Shown here: positions 52,889 to 62,899 of the stretch, one piece after another
Layout: each line of letters starts with the position of its first letter
Position numbering within the stretch: the first letter of the stretch is position 1
NCBI GenBank assembly: GCA_020536535.1
Contig: JAHLWZ010000842.1
Coordinates: 17,718 to 81,717, forward strand
From: Pelomyxa schiedti
Taxonomy: Eukaryota > Evosea > Pelobiontida > Pelomyxidae
Reading direction: 5' to 3'
Length of the DNA stretch: 64,000 nucleotides
Notes under the pieces: model-generated
Seen by the model: only the letters and a program-made list of their open reading frames with translations
Told to the model about the DNA's origin: nothing
The model's database searches: none
Position numbers and translations under genes: made by a program

Positions 52889-53164
52889 TATCAGTGATGC
52901 AGGTCCCTCAGGCCAACGACGGACCGACCGGTGTAATGTAGAACCAGAATTCGATTTATCTGACTGAATCCTGGGGCTCACTTTTCATTTTTTGGGTGTT
53001 TGTATCTTGGCATGTGATGCTCCTCAGAGGCTGGAAAGACCACGAAACGTAGAACGTGTCTGGTCCAGGGGTGGTCCAGACATTTCAGAATTTTCCCTTC
53101 ACAAGTACAAGGACCTTTTCTGCCCCAAATCCAGAAGTCTTTTGATCAAATCAACCAAAACGAA

Positions 53165-54505
53165 ATGGGTAACCCTACAGGGCGCTGTAATACACCGAGC
53201 TTTTCCGTATTACAATACCAAGACCAAATCACTCAAACAATACGTAATTCAACACTCAATTTCAAGATTTCCCTGAAATCCAGTGCTACCAGAGCTAAAA
53301 CTCAGATAACTGAGGGGAAGGGGCTTTTGTTTCTCTTTCAACTGTCTCCAATCCGGCAACTCTTGGGTGAAAAAAACCCAAGAACTCACGAGAGAACAAC
53401 TAGCTAAAAGTTTTCCAACTTGGTTTTGATAATTTTTTCGTCCTTTAGAGATTTACCGTCCGACTTCTGAGGGTGCTCAGGGCCGACTCTGTGATTCCCT
53501 TTTTTGGGAAGTCATCACTTTCACATAGTCGAAACGAAGTCTGTTAGACGATGTGCCACAGAATTCATTCTCCCTTCTTGATGAGCGAAGTGTAAAATAG
53601 AATTATGAGGCAAGCTGTCTGTGATCGGCCATTTTGTACCATTTGCTGAAGTTGTTGATGTTTGCATTCGACATCTGTGACTGAACGGTTGTGAAGACAT
53701 ACATACGTCGATGCGCAATACAAATAGGAACACTGTTGTGATGCTCACGTGAATCAAGAACTCAGAGTGGTCGCACGAGCCTTTCCAACTTTGATTGTAC
53801 CTCGCCCTTTCTAAAGTGACACTGTGGCGAGGGGTGAAGCATTTCTATGAGTTCTATCCTATACAGATAGCGGAAAATGACAAAACCAAGTTGGAAACAA
53901 AAGGGTAAAAACATTCCGTTCGACCAAGGGCTTGTAAACTCTTTGCCAGAACCCGAACCAACAGTCTGGACACACGCAATAAAAGCAACCAGTGGGCTAG
54001 TGGTGTATGAGGATCTTCATAGAGAGTTCTCGGAAAAAAGCTGGTCTGACCATCAAATCGTGCGAGTTTTGGTGACCCTGACCACGTTTTGTGCATGTGT
54101 TCTACTTTTTCAGGCATGAACAGGGACCGTTCCTTCCAGGGAAAATGGCCAAAGATAGGAAAGGAGAAAAGGGAAGAACACGTTTCTGGTGCAAACTTTT
54201 TGTTCTGTTTATAAGCTGTGCAGGGGTTTTATTTATGGAATCGAAACAACTTATGCACTGCAACGAGGGTTCTTCATAAGAGCACCTGCCATCCAAGTTG
54301 TTAACCTCACAATTCTCTCCAACCAGCGCTTCCGGGAAAACCCCAAAGAAGCTTTTTTGGAAAATCTTGAAGAAGATACGCGTAATCGGTCGGGTGGATC
54401 ATTGATCTCCCGAGCTGATCATTGCTGTCTAGGGAAACTGCTTGTTCAAGTAGCGGAAAAGGTAAGGTTGAGGGATGGGAAAAGCACGGTTGAACCCACC
54501 AGGTA
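53165..54505 (+). CDS. Doubtful multi-exon gene, unknown product
   Basis: Several open exon-like stretches lie in order: MGNPTGRCNTPSFSVLQYQ (ATG 53165, possible myristoylation Gly2), IYRPTSEGAQGRLCDSLFWEV after cgtcctttag (about 53449), the stretch around 53880-54117 (GLVNSLPEPEPTVWTHAI, VRVLVTLTTFCACVLLF), then HEQGPFLPGKMAKDRKGEKG and NQRFRENPKEAFLENLEED up to about 54505. Donor and acceptor pairs between them are plausible but I could not join all in one frame. No known motif was seen. A hydrophobic stretch near 54070-54115 could be a membrane helix or artefact. The 5' half is close to the divergent Sec23 start. Confidence 0.25.
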
Positions 54506-54608
54506 AGAACTAAATTTTTGGGTTTTGGCTCGGAAAGGAAAATAATTGGCACAAAAACAAAAAACAAGCACAGGACACGCAGACCACGGCTCTTTCGGCC
54601 GGCAAGTA

Positions 54609-55678
54609 ATGTCAACTGCAACTGTAGCAAAGTCGGTAGAAATGACAATTAAAGTGGTGTCTTCGAGCGGGGGTGAAGTCAGTTGCCCGCGGTCTTTTGT
54701 TGTGCGGATTTACGAGTGGGCTTTGGTGGAAGAGCTCGAACAAGCTATTCACTTGTGGTAGCGTCTTATCATAGTTTTTTTTTGCCAGGACTAATCATCG
54801 GTTTTTTATTTTTATTCAAAAAAACAGTGCGCCTGAGCTTCCAGTCCACACACTGCTCCTTCAAGGAAAAGTTCTGCGGGAGGGGAGGGTTTTTCCCCCG
54901 GAGTGCACTTTCACAGAGCCAAACGACACGACGGTTTACTTGATATGCCAGCCACCGCAATCACCGCCGTCAACTCCACCACCCGTCGTGGCCTCATCAC
55001 TGGCCGTGAGCTCAGTGGGTCTCAAGGTCGGGCAAATCAATCAGGCATTGTCTTGTTTGCAAGGGTCGACTCAACCTCACACTCTTCCTTCTTGCAGATT
55101 GTGCGGGGAATGCTCAACCAATCAGCTTCACCCACTGAGCCGCCCAATCTGTCGAATTTACTCAACAACCAACTCTCAGTGCTGGGGCCTGCTGAGATTC
55201 CAAAAGTCATCTCCCAGCTTCGCACCCTTCTATCTGATACATCCCCAACAATTTCCAAGTCCCTAGGTATGCCATGCAATCACCCCCTTTTTTTTTGTTG
55301 CCAGCCCTGGCTCAGTTTCCAAAAAGCTTCACAATTGGGAGATACAGCACAGCTCATTGGGCTCCTCAAGGAGCGTCTTCTGCAGCTCACCACACTGCTT
55401 GCAAGTGGTCCGTGCACTTCAGAAAGTGCCAAACAAGAAGCTGCTACCATTGCATCTGTACTTCAGCATATGGCTTTGCTAATAAGCCTAGTGGCCACTG
55501 CCTTGAACAACTCCCGTGTTCAATCGCTTACAACGTCTTCTTCACAACCCACGGAGGTAAACGAACCAGCACAACCAAATCCAAACAAACGTTCAAGAAC
55601 CACCAAACAGGTAACACATTGTCCTTTGTTTTTTTTTTTTCCTCATCCACTAATCTTGTCACACAGGGCTCTTCCTAG
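54609..55678 (+). CDS. Ubiquitin-like domain protein with disordered tail
   Basis: ATG 54609 reads MSTATVAKSVEMTIKVVSSS, a beta-hairpin start, then FVVRIYEWALVEELEQAI (helix). After an intron comes HTLLLQGKVLREGRVFPP with ECTFTEPNDTTVYLICQPP. The LLLQGKVLR and D-TTVYL features are the ubiquitin Ile44-side strand pattern (LIFAGKQLEDG, ESTLHLV), as in ubiquilin, BAG6 and HERPUD-type proteins. The rest is Ser/Thr/Pro/Gln-rich, with a helical segment (LGDTAQLIGLLKERLLQLT, ATIASVLQHMALLISLVATA). A short last exon GSS ends at TAG 55676-55678. No UBA domain was seen. It may act in protein quality control, by analogy only. Confidence 0.68.
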
Positions 55679-55899
55679 AGCGTCTACTGTAAATTATTTG
55701 GCGGTAGAGCAGTTTTGGCACGTTGTTCTGCCGTTTCACTTGGCCTCGTGCTATGTTACATTAGAACCCACTGTATTTTGTTGCTGTACTAAATCTTGCT
55801 GTAATAACCATGGACAAAACAAAAAAAAAAAAATCTTGGAAGAGGTCTCTCCAAGAACCACAACTAATTCACTGAAAATAGACACACTGTGGATTGATC

Positions 55900-57465
55900 G
55901 ATTGATGTTCAAATCCGTTGTACCCATCGACACTGCTTCACAGTTGTGTGCTTTGTGTTGTGGACTTTTGCCTCGTTGTGGCGGTGGTTCGCCGTTGCGG
56001 CTGCTTTCGGCGTCTATGCTGAGGGAACTGGCGGACTTCATTATGGGACTGCGAAGGAGACTGTTCTTCCACGTCCAGGTGGACTCACGGCGGCACCTGA
56101 TGATTACTACGTGTGTGTCCCCCATTGGTAGTGTATGTGAGACCCCAAGGGTCGTCAGTTGTTCCGAGGCCATTGGGCAACTCGATAGAATCGGGGATGT
56201 GGTTCTTCTACTTATCAAGGAAGGACCCAACTCGATCATTTTCCGTGACGAGATGAAATATGGGCGCATGCAAGAAGAGCCCAGGAAAGCAACAGGGAAG
56301 ACCCATAATTCCGCCATGGCCGAGGCACCTGCTGATTGTAAGTGGCAGTGGCGGTTCAGTTCAGAAATGCGGAACGCCGTGAAATGCAACTGCAACAGCC
56401 AGTGGGTTGTGGCTGTTGTATCCAGCACTAAATTCATGCACATATGGAAAGTGATAGATACAATCCCCCAGGAGCCCCACTCCACATTCCCTCTGGATAG
56501 CAAGTTTGGAGAAAGTCCTTTTCTGTTTCAATTCTCTTGCTCTGATTCCAGAGTTCCAGCAGGTGACGAATTATCAATTCTCTCCTGTGTGCGCAATGGC
56601 CATGCCACTGTTATAATCACTCTGTTCATATTGGACTTGGCAAAGTCTTACAACTCCCAAACTGCTGTCCTGTTGAAATCCATTGTTCTCCAGCTGAACC
56701 CTGTTGGAACAGGATTGGTATTCCCCCCTGCAGTCTGTTGGAACCACCAAAGTCGCACTGCTTTCATCCCAGTGACTACAGAGGACCACACACACACTGG
56801 TTCTATGATAACGAAGCTATACCGCATTGGCAAAATAGATTCTGAATCAGTACCTGGACACCTATCCGATTCTACAGGGTACCGTGTGTGCAGTGGTACA
56901 AATAGCACTGAAGACGCTATCCCACGTCTGCTGCCCACAGCCCAGTGGATTTTCATAGCTTCCGACTCCCGGTTCATACTGAGGGATGTCGACAATAAGG
57001 CATTATATCACCTTTGTGACGTTTGCACGTATCCCACAGCCGAAGGAACCCATCGACGACAAAAGCAGCTTCTCTTTGTGGACCCTTCATGGGGCATGAG
57101 CTTCCAGGACTACTTTCTTCTGATGACAACCCCCAACCCTGATTCCTTCGCCTCTGCAACCATAAGCTTGCTAGATATCGAAATAGTAGAGAAGCGCACC
57201 CTCCTTGCCAGTCTTACCTTCTCCCATTGCCCTGGTTCCCATCCCCAGGTCACGTTTGCCCCCAACAGTTGAGTGGATAGAAGAGGGCAAAAAACAAAGC
57301 ACCAAGTTGGTTCTACCGCTAAACAGAAAAACTTGTGGGAACCAAGTTACAGTGACCGACGAATCTTTCGTGCCTACACTACTGTATAAAGTGTTTGTTA
57401 AATTGGTGAATTTGAGTCGTGCAAAGCTGCACGAATATCGAATGGTATTCGAAACCCGCATTTGA
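55900..57465 (+). CDS. Unrecognised protein; possible 3' frameshift
   Basis: A single long exon, in frame from at least 55810, reads MFKSVVPIDTASQLCALCCG (ATG near 55905), LLSASMLRELADFIMG, then alternating strands with Trp/Gly (KWQWRFSSEMRNAVKCNCN, VVAVVSSTKFMHIWKV, HPQVTFAPNS) to TGA 57270-57272. The strand spacing suggests a beta-propeller-like or similar fold, but there is no clear repeat. The start is unsure because the frame is open upstream into the ubiquitin-like gene. From about 57250 a second frame reads SRLPPTVEWIEEGKKQS to FETRI (57463-57465). It looks coding and may be the true C-terminus, joined by an unseen intron or a frameshift. The protein looks like a member of a species-specific family, by memory only. 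Confidence 0.5.
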
Positions 57466-57636
57466 GGCCGTAATGGCGCTTTTGAAATAGTTCAAGAAAG
57501 AAGCTTAATTTTTACGTACCTTGTTCGATCAAGTTCGTTTTTTTTTGTTCAAAATTGTTGTCTTCAATTTTTGTAGAGACTTGGTTTCTGCAATTTTTTC
57601 CTTTGCAGCCCCATTATTTTCCTTCTAATTTGCGGA

Positions 57637-58183
57637 ATGGCGATGACGTTTCGGCGGGCTACCGAGAGCGACCACAGCACCATCGTGGAGTTCCAGCAGC
57701 GGATGGCGCACGAGACCGAGGGGCTGGTTCTGGACCCCTCGCGGGTATCGCGGGGCGTGGCCGCCGTGCTCGCCGGCGCCCCCGCCGCCGGCGGCGCGGT
57801 CTACTACGCGGCCGAGTGCGACGGCGCCCTCGTGGGGTGCCTGATGATCACCCTCGAGTGGAGCGACTGGCGCGACGGCGTCGTGTGGTGGATCCAGAGC
57901 GTCTACGTCGTCCCAGAGTACAGGTATATATGTCCACCTCTCTCTCTTTCTTTCTTTTGTTCCTTGTTTGTTGTTTGTTGTTTGTTGTGCTGATGTGGTG
58001 TCCAGGAAGAGAGGGGTGTACTCTGGGCTGTATGGGCATGTCAAGGGCTTGGCGGAGTCTGATCCCATGGTCAAGGGCATACGACTCTATGTGGACAAGA
58101 GGAACACGCGAGCCCAGGAGGTATACACGAAGCTGGGAATGTGTGGGGATCACTACACGGCCTTTGAGTGGATGAAGTCATGA
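57637..58183 (+). CDS. GNAT-family N-acetyltransferase
   Basis: Two exons: 57637 to about 57924 and about 58006 to 58183, joined by gtatatatg...gtccag so that VYVVPEYR continues as KRGVYSGLYGHV. The GNAT fold: MTFRRATESDHSTIVEFQQ (strand 1, helix 1), LVGCLMITLEWSDWRD, WWIQSVYVVPEYRKRGV (motif A, with the acetyl-CoA loop represented by RKRGVYSGL, a variant of RxxGxG/A), GIRLYVDKRNTRAQEVYTKLG (motif B) and YTAFEWMKS. The first exon is much more GC-rich than its surroundings. The substrate is unknown: amino acid, amine or protein N-terminus. Confidence 0.88.
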
Positions 58184-59116
58184 TCGACTAATAAGCAACA
58201 AAGAGAAATGCGCCGATCACTTGTAGTTCTTTCTGTTGAATCGTTGGATACTTCAGACACTAATTAGGGGGAAAAAAAGGTGAGTGTCTTGTGTATTGAT
58301 CCAAGGCAGTGACTGGCACAGGGGCCCAAGAGTCAAAGAAGCTGCTTCCATGGGAGTTTTCCTGTACATTGAAGCTGGAACTGTTACCAGTGAAGCAAGT
58401 AAGGAACCGGACCAGTCACTGTGAAGTGATGCAGGCTTGAGAGAATCTGTTGCCGAATACATTTCTTGTCATACCAGAACTGCACTGGAATACAAATAGG
58501 AAGCTACATTACAGCCACTGCTTGGGTGTGGAGTCACGCTAGGAAGAGGGAGCCTAAAACCAAGGCGTTCACTTTATTGATCTCGATGCTGTGAAATAAC
58601 GGTCACTTTAAAGAGGGTAAATGGGTCACTGCTCCCAAGAAGCCCCATAACACCGTTCTTTTCTTGTTGTACTTCAGTTACATCGGACTGTGCAGAGCAA
58701 GAAAGGCTCACAGGGAAACAAGAAAAGATAGCAGTGAAGATGCATTTCTTGTCTCCCAATCAAACCTGGCTCAACAACAAGCGTTCTTCCGCTAACCTGA
58801 TCCACAAAACAAATATCCAATAAGTCTTGACCCACAATCGCGGTTTTGGGCTGGGGTGGTCAGCCTGGTTAAAAAAAAGTTACGGAACACAGTAGCTTCT
58901 TTTCTGATTAAAGCTTCGAAGTTTCGGCTTTTTTTTCCTTTTTGTTTGAAAAAAAAAAACAGGTGGCACGCAACGTAGCGTAACAGCGCTACAACAAAAT
59001 CTAGGCTAAGTACACAACACTGTTGTTTCCCGACAACCGTGTGCGGACATTTTAAAGGAACCATCAAACCTCAGCACTCAGGCACGAACCCTACTGGTGT
59101 GGACCGAACTGACCTT
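58184..59116. other. Possible minus-strand exons, not resolved
   Basis: Minus-strand stretches look coding but do not join into a gene I can defend: about 58400-58270 (FTGNSSSFNVQENSHGSS), 58759-58574 (SLSCSAQSDVTEVQQEKNG), and a hydrophobic stretch at 59065-58960 (VLSLDFVVALLRYVACHL). Together they would fit a small signal-peptide or membrane protein. It may belong with the membrane-protein gene just upstream. Confidence 0.3.
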
Positions 59117-60766
59117 CTACGTCGAAGCTGTTCTTCGATTTTTACTCCCTTCGGGCATTATTTCTGTTTCTGATTGAGGTTGAGCAATGACTTGACTACA
59201 AACACAAAGACAAAGTGAAGTGAGGAACAGCAAAGGCACAGTGGCCGGCCCCTATTCCGATTCCTGCCCAGTCCACACTTTCATCATGCTAAGGTTCTGA
59301 AATGAACATGTCTCGACTCTTAGTAGGAACAAAAACTGTCTGTGCAAGCCTTTCTTAACTCTAAGCATGATGTAACAAACTGGCCGAAGACATGCAGTGA
59401 GTGAGTACTCAGGAAAACAAGTTGTTTTCACTATTTGACAATCAGAAAAACCAAAAACCACAGTTGCATCATGTGTAATCTATTTGCAGTGAGAGAAACT
59501 CCCAAGCCTGAGCACTGAGCCCTCAATTGTCCAGGTAATTGTTCTCATACCAACCCGACCTCCTCTTATATTTATTCCTACATTTGTGGAAGCAGGAAAT
59601 AGGATGATGTTGCTGGTTTTATGTTGTCATGCCACAGGCAGAAGTGAATAAGGGTGGATAAAATGACAACTGCTACAACGTGGATGACCAGGCACAGTCC
59701 ACAAACCAGCTGAGAACGCTCAGAGGAGGATGCAACATCGGTCCACAGTAACAGTACATTTTCCTTCTTCCACTCTGTCAGGTTTGTATTCGCCATTCCG
59801 GCTGTAGATGGGGCCAAGTGATTTCGCCAAAGCATTCTTTCTATTGAGTGATCAAGCCCACGGTTGGAGCTTCTTATCACAACCCCGCCATCCAGTTGTT
59901 GGTGCCAACTTATTAGGCACTTGAAAGCGGGATGCTGTCTGCTATCAGGAAGTGCATCTTTGTTTGCTGACACCAGGTGGGCACACGGTCGTAATGAATG
60001 AATCATTAGGTCACACACAACCCAGAACTTGTGAACGTTGTTACTCCTAGAATGCTCGTGTCAGTACACAAAGTAGTAGACTACAGAGCTTACGAGTCTT
60101 GATGTGATGCAGAAATAATGGGGGCAAGGCAAACACCCTTTTCTCCATGAATTTGGGTCAGATCAACCTTCATGTGACCAAGCTGTACGGCATACCAGTG
60201 TTCGTTCCACTCCTGTACAAGTAAGGCATGGAAATATGTGCTAAGTGGAGAGAGGGTACCGGGGAAAAAGTATCTCCATCCAGATGTACCTAGATGTGGG
60301 TGGTTGGAAAACGTGCGTGAAAGGTGAGAGAATGTACTTTAGGGTAACTTTGCAGAAGTGGCAATACTGCTAGTTTAGCGTTGTAGACAAGTACTACACT
60401 GCTGATGTAACTGCAACCCACGCACACCCAGAAGACACAAAAAGCAAAAGTCTGCGGGATTACATGAGGAAGAGGAATGAAGAGGGAGTTTTCTACCTTG
60501 GTCCCTGTGACCACTTCGGCATTGTTTCTGTTCTTCGGAGTTACAGTCCACAGTACCGCCAGCAGAATAGAGCCTAAAACAAGTGGAGTGCCCAACACAA
60601 TCAACGCACAGGTCAGCGACGCAGCGAGAGGCCCTCTTGGAGACTGAATAATGAAAGTGTCCGCATCGCCGAAAACGCATAAAACAGACAGCAGTCCGAG
60701 CCACAACACGCTCGACAACGCGCCAACGCATACTATAAGCCCGCACCGCCAGAGTGTCCCCTTCAT
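59117..60766 (-). CDS. Multi-pass membrane protein, unknown
   Basis: ATG 60766 begins MKGTLWRCGLIVCVGALSSV, a membrane helix. Two more follow in the same exon (LTCALIVLGTPLVLGSILLA and FCVFWVCVGCSYISSVVLVY). Clean joins lead to VHLDGDTFSP, EWNEHWYAVQLGHMKVDLT and SNNVHKFWVVCDLMIHS. An extracellular segment with Asn sites (NTNLTEWKK) precedes a fourth helix LVCGLCLVIHVVAVVILSTL. The frame ends at 59578 (FLLPQM), but a phase-compatible splice to about 59200 would give a polar tail ending in KNRRTAST at TAG 59117-59119. I list the longer span; the shorter one is 59578-60766. Four helices with a lumenal domain before the last is a topology I do not recognise. Confidence 0.55.
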
Positions 60767-61640
60767 TTATTCGTACGAATCATCTTGTCTACGCACAGAC
60801 CCTGCTGGTTACGTCTCCCACCACGTAGATCTTCCCACTGTTTTTAATTTTGTGGTGAAAATTTGAAAAATTCAAATGGGTGCTGTGTGGTATCAGAGGT
60901 TACTTTAGGGTAAATCTGTTAATTTTAGTGGAGTCGATTACACCACAGCATAGTGAGGTGTTGCAGACACCACCATGTGCTTCTTCATTGGCATCTGGAG
61001 GGAGTACTCCCCATTGCCACAGAGGTGGACATTTCTGGCATGGAAGCGGACATTTACAGCACTTAAGCGGACATTTCCGGCACTACCAGCATGCACTCTA
61101 CAATGACATTAGCGCAGAAATCGTGAGAATTGTACATACAATACCCGGCAAGTGTTCTATTAAGCACAGGAATGCTAGACACTCATATGGGAAGCTCAGG
61201 AAATCACTGGATCAAATCCAAAGCTACATCACATGAGAATATTATTTTCACTTCAATTTACAATTAGTTTATTCATTTCATTTACATTTATCATTTATTA
61301 GCTTTCAATTGCGTTGTAAATGCTATTTAGTGCTATTTTGTTCATGGAATTTCACTCTAAATATATATTTATATTGTGGATTGAGTGAGGAACACTCCCC
61401 TGGAATTCTATTTGTGCTCTGTATGTACCCATGACCTGGGAATTTTTGTTTTATTATGGGTGGATCATGGGAACACAGAAGCAATGGTGTGGCCCTGTGA
61501 CGGACCTCAGCATTGCATATTGCTGTCCCATCACACCTGGAAAATCGTTTTTGACCTCCTGGATGTTATTTTGCCCCACAAGACGTTATTTTGGGAATAA
61601 AAGAAAGTGGCCACACAGTTATCCTTGCAGTGGACTGCAG
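60767..61640. other. Intergenic, AT-rich core
   Basis: No gene is supported. 61250-61390 is strongly AT-rich (TTTATTCATTTCATTTACATTTATC... ending TATATATTTATATTG) and could be a promoter or 3' processing zone. A short degenerate tandem repeat lies at 61024-61087. Confidence 0.45.
61024..61087. repeat. Three degenerate tandem units with GCGGACATTT core
   Basis: Three units of about 21-22 bp follow each other: GGTGGACATTTCTGGCATGGAA, GCGGACATTTACAGCACTTAA and GCGGACATTTCCGGCACTACC. The shared core is G(C/T)GGACATTT with GCA about ten bases further on. It lies outside any called gene. Confidence 0.6.
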
Positions 61641-61649
61641 TAGCTCCCA

Positions 61650-62460
61650 AGGGCACTTGCTTGTTGTCTGCATTATTTTTATGGAGTGGCAAACAAATTT
61701 CACCCTAATCCCATTGTATTCAAGTACTACATCGTTCTGCAGCTTCAAAGCAATCTTATTTTTCGTTAGTCAGCTGCACAAGTAATGAGAATGCATACCT
61801 ATTTGAGAGTCTGTGATCTCCAAGCAACTCTATTCTGGCCACCATTACAGTTTGCTGCAAACCAGCACTGGCATGATAATCTGGCAATTCTGTTGAGATA
61901 TCCATACCATTGGGGTAGCATCCAATCATTTCAGCTCTCTCTTTGGCGGAGTTTTGTTCATTTATTAGGTGGAGATCAAGAAATTATTCTTACCTGACAC
62001 TGGAGGAATTAGCACTATTCTCAAAGGTATTTTCACATTGTTTCGAAGCTCCTGCAATGGAATAAGTTATTCTAGTGATATCAACCAGGAAAGGAAACCT
62101 GGAATGGTGGAGGAACTCTGGCAAGCAAATCTGAAGCACAGCAAACTCTGTTGTAATTCGAGGACTGATCTCCAATGCAGCATATCGGCCCTGCACAACA
62201 CCCATGCATTCTTTATCTCTGGGAACAATGTTAGGCAATGCGGGCAATAACATGCTGCACACTTCAAGGTCCGATTGCACTGAAGTCCCAAAGAAGCCCA
62301 CAAGTCCATTCTGAACAAACAGTTAGACACTGAGAGATCTGTGACTGGAATACACACCAAAGGAGGCAAGAGTACTTCTTTGCATCCCGCAGTTAATTCC
62401 ATAGCCTGCAAAGCATCATCTTGTGCATTCATCAAAGCAAAACCCACATCATGGTGCAGC
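61650..62460 (-). CDS. Split minus-strand gene, unknown, ends unresolved
   Basis: Exons join well for a stretch: ALMNAQDDALQAMELTAG with CKEVLLPPL (about 62447-62350), NGLVGFFGTSVQSDLEVCSM through LPEFLHHSRFPFL (about 62310-62110), ELRNNVKIPLRIVLIPPVSG (about 62045-61995), and after an intron QTVMVARIELLGDHRLSNR and LKLQNDVVLEYNGIRVKF (about 61860-61640). The sequence is ordinary globular protein, but I recognise no family. More exons probably lie on either side: about 62890-62700 reads SNATASGAMTAALSSSTATF, a Ser/Thr/Ala-rich linker. It lacks a start codon and stop that I can name. Confidence 0.4.
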
Positions 62461-62899
62461 CCTTTAACTCAAGCATCAGTTCCAATACCTGCATTCAATT
62501 AATTTAAACATCAACATTCCTGCATACCTGCAAGTCACACCAATTCACTGTAAATTCGGCCCTCATGCAAATTCCAACCAATTACTGCACAATTCAACTG
62601 TAACCTGCATTAGAACTACCATTGGCACACTGACAGCAAGTACCTGAATACTCATACACTTATTCTGGACCGATTTTCATCAATTCTACACAGTTCTGAT
62701 CCATGCAAAGTGATTGCGCTGCAATGGCATTAGCATTCATAAACGAGAGTACACAATTACCTGGCAACTGGCAGAAGGTCATCCAACTTTCTGAGGCATC
62801 ATTCTGTTCAAAGGTTGCAGTGGATGAGGACAGAGCAGCAGTCATAGCCCCAGAAGCTGTGGCATTGGAAGTTGCAACACCAGAATTCACATTAGAGTT

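Noticed and set aside
54903..57272. The 789-codon ORF as one gene.
   Set aside because: Its first third is an alternative frame of the ubiquitin-like gene; only the part from about 55.9 kb looks coding.
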